A stretch of DNA of 64,000 nucleotides from Takakia lepidozioides (lineage: Eukaryota > Streptophyta > Takakiopsida > Takakiales > Takakiaceae): the NCBI GenBank assembly GCA_030704615.1, contig CM060734.1, positions 15,748,001 to 15,812,000 on the forward strand, written 5' to 3'. The notes under the pieces are model-generated. The model made no database searches, was not told where the DNA came from, and saw nothing but the letters and a program-made list of their open reading frames with translations. Made by a program: the position numbers and the translations under genes. Below are positions 61,080 to 64,000 of the stretch, one piece after another. How positions within the stretch are numbered: the first letter of the stretch is position 1; every line of letters starts with the position of its first letter.

Positions 61080-61480
61080 TCCAGTGACATGTGCAAATAT
61101 GGCGCCGAATTTCGCGGTAATAGGGTCCGTAACCTGAAAAAACGGCGACGTATTTCGCGGCAATAGGTCTCTCTGGCGAAAAATGGTGCCGAATTCCGCG
61201 GCTATAGGTCCCCTCATGACAGGTAATTCGGCGCCATTTTTCCAGTGCATGTTCGGACTTAGCCAGTTTTCGGCCCAAAAAAGAGAAATTCGGCGCCATT
61301 TTTCTAGACACCGTACCAGTGCATGTTGGGACTTAGCCAGTTTTCGGCCCCAAAAAGAGAAATTCGGCGCCATTTTCCCAAACACAGGTACCAGTGCATG
61401 TTGGGACTTAGCGAGTTTCGGCCCCAAAAAGAGAAATTCGGCGCCATTTTTCCAGAAATGGCCCCACAACTGCTTCTGTT
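61080..61480. repeat. Right subterminal array, copy D
   Basis: About five boxes of GGCGCC with AAATTCGGCGCCATTTTTCC, alternating with GTACCAGTGCATGTTGGGAC and TTAGCCAGTTTTCGGCCC. CCAGTGCA within this unit is the sequence that flanks two of the family's own insertions. Confidence 0.9.
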
Positions 61481-61611
61481 GGATCTCAGTTTGAATGGAA
61501 TATTGCCTCATTCCAGGAGTTTTGGGGTGCATTTCATTACACTGCAAAAAAAAAGTCTGATACAGCAAAATGCATTTGAAAATATCCATATGGAGGATTC
61601 CGTTTGCCCCA

Positions 61612-64000
61612 TCAATGATTTCTGGAATCCCTAAGGAGGAGTTTGTGCAGCTCGTTCACGCTCAACGCCGGTGCATGAATAAAGTCATCAATAGTCACGT
61701 TCATCCTCAACCTCTTCAGGTAAATGTAATACAGATGTTTGCACGGATAATACTTCGAACCCTTCTTTGCTTCCATCAACGAGAAGTCCGTACAGTTGCA
61801 AGTCGGCTCCACTCCAATCATAATTGTGTATACATCGTCGCGTACAGCCGAGCCGGCCGTTGCCATCCGATACACACGCCCAAGGCGGGTGGGGGTACGT
61901 CCACGGAGCTCTAAATAGTGCAAGCCATCCCAAGAGCATTGGCAATCCGAGTCTCATTCAACTGTTGGGAGGGTGTCGTCTCTTCACTCTTCCGAATCGC
62001 ATTGTGGGATGTGCAGAATTGTCCAATCCGTCTCTACTGGACCGAGCAGTCTGCAATGGCTGGGTCTGAGGAACCGGAAATGCATGGGCCGGGATGTCTG
62101 TGCGTTGCACCATTCGAAATCTTGCTGCAGATAGAGCATCCGCCTCATTCTGAGAGAGGCTGCAACCCGGTGCAACAGGCCAGACGCCCGGAGGCTCCGG
62201 CATTCCCTGAATCCCGTACTTGGGCTTGCCAAATACACAGGTCATTATGTCGTGCCTACAGAACCAAAATGTCTGCGTTGTGGCGTGAGCAAATGTGGGA
62301 GTCAAAAATTTGCCGCTGAAACAAGGTGCAGGTACAGCACCGTGTGGGTTCCTCCGAATCATCTCACCACAGCGTGCTCTCGTATCCACCCGGATGGCGC
62401 AACACTTCCCTCGAAATGCCGGCAATGTCCTCGCAATTCTCCACTGTGACTCCGACACTCTTGTCTCCACAATGGGAATGTTGTATTGCTTTACTACAGA
62501 TGGCTCGTTATGTTGCCGGGGCACGTGCCCTGTGCTCAAAGGAGATGGCGATCTTGAACGTGCAGGACTTGCGGTGCTCGACGAGACCTCCTCGGACAAC
62601 ATCACCGGACCACGAGGGAGCGTGCGAATATTCTTGTCAGCTCGCCATGAATCCTCTTCTCCGCCAGGTGCCTCGTCAAGTCTTCGTCTCACTGGACGGG
62701 TATGAACATCTCTTTCCAAATGTTGGCCTCTTCGCAGCAATGGCGTGTCCCCGAAGGCCCTCTCGCAAGGCCGCCGCCCACTTCCGAGGATTCTTCGATC
62801 TGGAGGCAGTCCGCATCAGCATTTCCTGCCTGTCCGGCCCAAGCCCCACTGTTTCCCTTTCAAGAACTCGTTGTACCTGCATTGCTGCATAATTGACCTC
62901 ACAATGTCCTCCGTTGTGGCAGTGAGGATGTCCACCAGATGCGCCGCAGAGGAGGCACGCCAGGAAGAGTGCACTGATTCGACCATGTTTGGTGTCGTGG
63001 GCATGTCGGTGTCGGAGTCGAGACACATTTCCTGCACAAGCACATGTTCAGGTTACAAGCAAGTTACAAATATAGCCAAGAATAATATCCAACGGGACGC
63101 GAATTCGTGCAACTCACCTCCCGCATATAGTCGCCGAACTGGAGGAAACGATAATGCCACCATGCTAGCCAACTGACCATTGCTCCTTCGTCTGATTTCC
63201 TTACAGCACCTGACGATGTCCACCAAGCCCGTATGCATGCAAACTGTGTCTCTGCATCATCCAAGGTGGGAGCGCGCTTCCACGCAAGGCACATGGAACG
63301 GTGCTCCTCTCTGAAATCTGGCGCCACGAGCCTGGTTGTGTACTGCGAAAGGCTCTGCAGAAAATGGAACCCACAAGATCTCTCCTTGCCTTCCATGGGA
63401 ACATTGGGGTCTTGCCCGTACACCCTTCGGATGGCAGCCCAATTTGCTTGTGCGTTGTCCGCCATGAAACCACGGAAATTGGGAGGGGGCAATCCCGCCT
63501 TGGCCATCTGTTCGTTTATTCCCTGCCAAAGAAGCATCTCCGATTGTGTGTCCTCTCTTTTCATCTCACAAATAGCAATTGTCATTAGCATCCTGCAGTG
63601 GGTGTCGTAGACATGTGCACCCATTGTCACCCACTGGTGATTTGTAATTCGCTTGATATGGTCGAACATGACCCAACTGTTTGACAAGTTCCCACTCGTC
63701 ATCCTGTCGACCAGTTCGACGCCACTGCCAGGTCCACACGTGGACATTTTGAATACGAAACAACGATCTGCCTCAGTCCCTTGTCCTGGAAACCTACTTC
63801 CATGAATGTAGTCATATCCACATTGTCGCTTCACCTCCAGAATGGAGTGCATATCCGAGCCACGCCCAATTTTCTGTTTGCATGAGACAATGTGGTTTCG
63901 GACATTCGGTGAACATACGTGGGACACCGACTCCAGCAATGCCTCCATTTCCTTCTCGTCGAGAGGAACTCTATCGGAGCCGTCTTCCGACATAATTCTG
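61612..64000 (-). CDS. MULE-type DDE transposase with SWIM finger, copy D (5' end outside window)
   Basis: The least damaged transposase in the window. On the minus strand a 309-codon open segment (63993-63064) holds FDHIKR, MADNAQANW and CGFHF. After the intron comes NMAESVHSSW, and then a frame that reads SESQWRIA where A and C stop. The SWIM finger (CNCTDF...CKH) and the terminus KLLLRDSRNH are intact. Remaining defects are two extra bases near 62990 and one lost base near 61962. A Cys-rich segment (RCGEMIRRNP, FCRHDIMTC) between the catalytic core and the SWIM finger may be a further zinc site; that is inference. Confidence 0.8.

Larger units (their letters stand above)
60855..64000 (-). 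mobile_element. Copy D, right portion (continues beyond window)
   Basis: Begins with a family right end (GAGGTTTGCTATTTCATGAG) and runs rightwards through the AT-rich terminal segment, the subterminal array and a minus-strand transposase. Its position inside C's subterminal array suggests nested insertion, with the rest of C expected beyond D. Confidence 0.88.

Overview
The window looks like nuclear DNA of a eukaryote, most likely an early-diverging land plant or a streptophyte alga. The evidence is short GT-AG introns, an AATAAA signal just downstream of the stop, and a Mutator-like transposase with a SWIM zinc finger. There is no operon-like packing, and I see no rRNA, tRNA or CRISPR array and no ordinary single-copy host gene. 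Species cannot be fixed from the sequence. Almost everything here is repetitive or mobile DNA.

Layout. 1-6247: nearly five tandem copies of a ~1.34 kb satellite unit. 6331-11007: a candidate non-autonomous DNA transposon (called TE2) with ~90 bp terminal inverted repeats and a diverged satellite monomer inside. 8954-11225 and 31896-34137: one sequence in opposite orientations, forming a 2.2 kb inverted duplication around ~20.7 kb; a third fragment lies at 48382-48958. The rest is four copies or pieces of one large DNA transposon family. A (12005-31895) is composite with internal duplications. B (about 39025-48381) is reversed and truncated. C (48959-60854) is nearly complete and lacks only about 0.5 kb at its right end. 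D (60855 to beyond the window) is reversed and appears nested in C. A related but much diverged element, E, occupies 34138 to about 39020.

The family element is about 12.4 kb by inference. Each end starts with a related inverted repeat (GGGGGCTGCTATTTCATGAG on the left, GAGGTTTGCTATTTCATGAG on the right). It carries two divergent genes. One is a multi-exon gene for a protein of about 1,500 residues with a ParB/sulfiredoxin-like domain followed by a SAM-dependent methyltransferase in the motif order of amino-methyltransferases. The other is a ~1,160-residue MULE-type DDE transposase with a SWIM finger. Arrays of palindromes built on AAATTCGGCGCCGAATTT lie between the genes, inside one intron of the methyltransferase gene, and under the right end. 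Element E has the same ParB and methyltransferase domains and the same intron at the same position and phase, but that intron carries an unrelated palindrome, GAATGTCGTTGACGACATTC, about every 107 bp.

Working model (inference): a large plant-type MULE carries a ParB-methyltransferase protein, a domain pairing known from bacteria and phages. Each family co-evolves with its own palindromic site array, which might be bound by the ParB-like domain, methylated by the methyltransferase, or both. Every gene copy is broken by small indels, many in homopolymers, so part of the decay may be long-read sequencing error.
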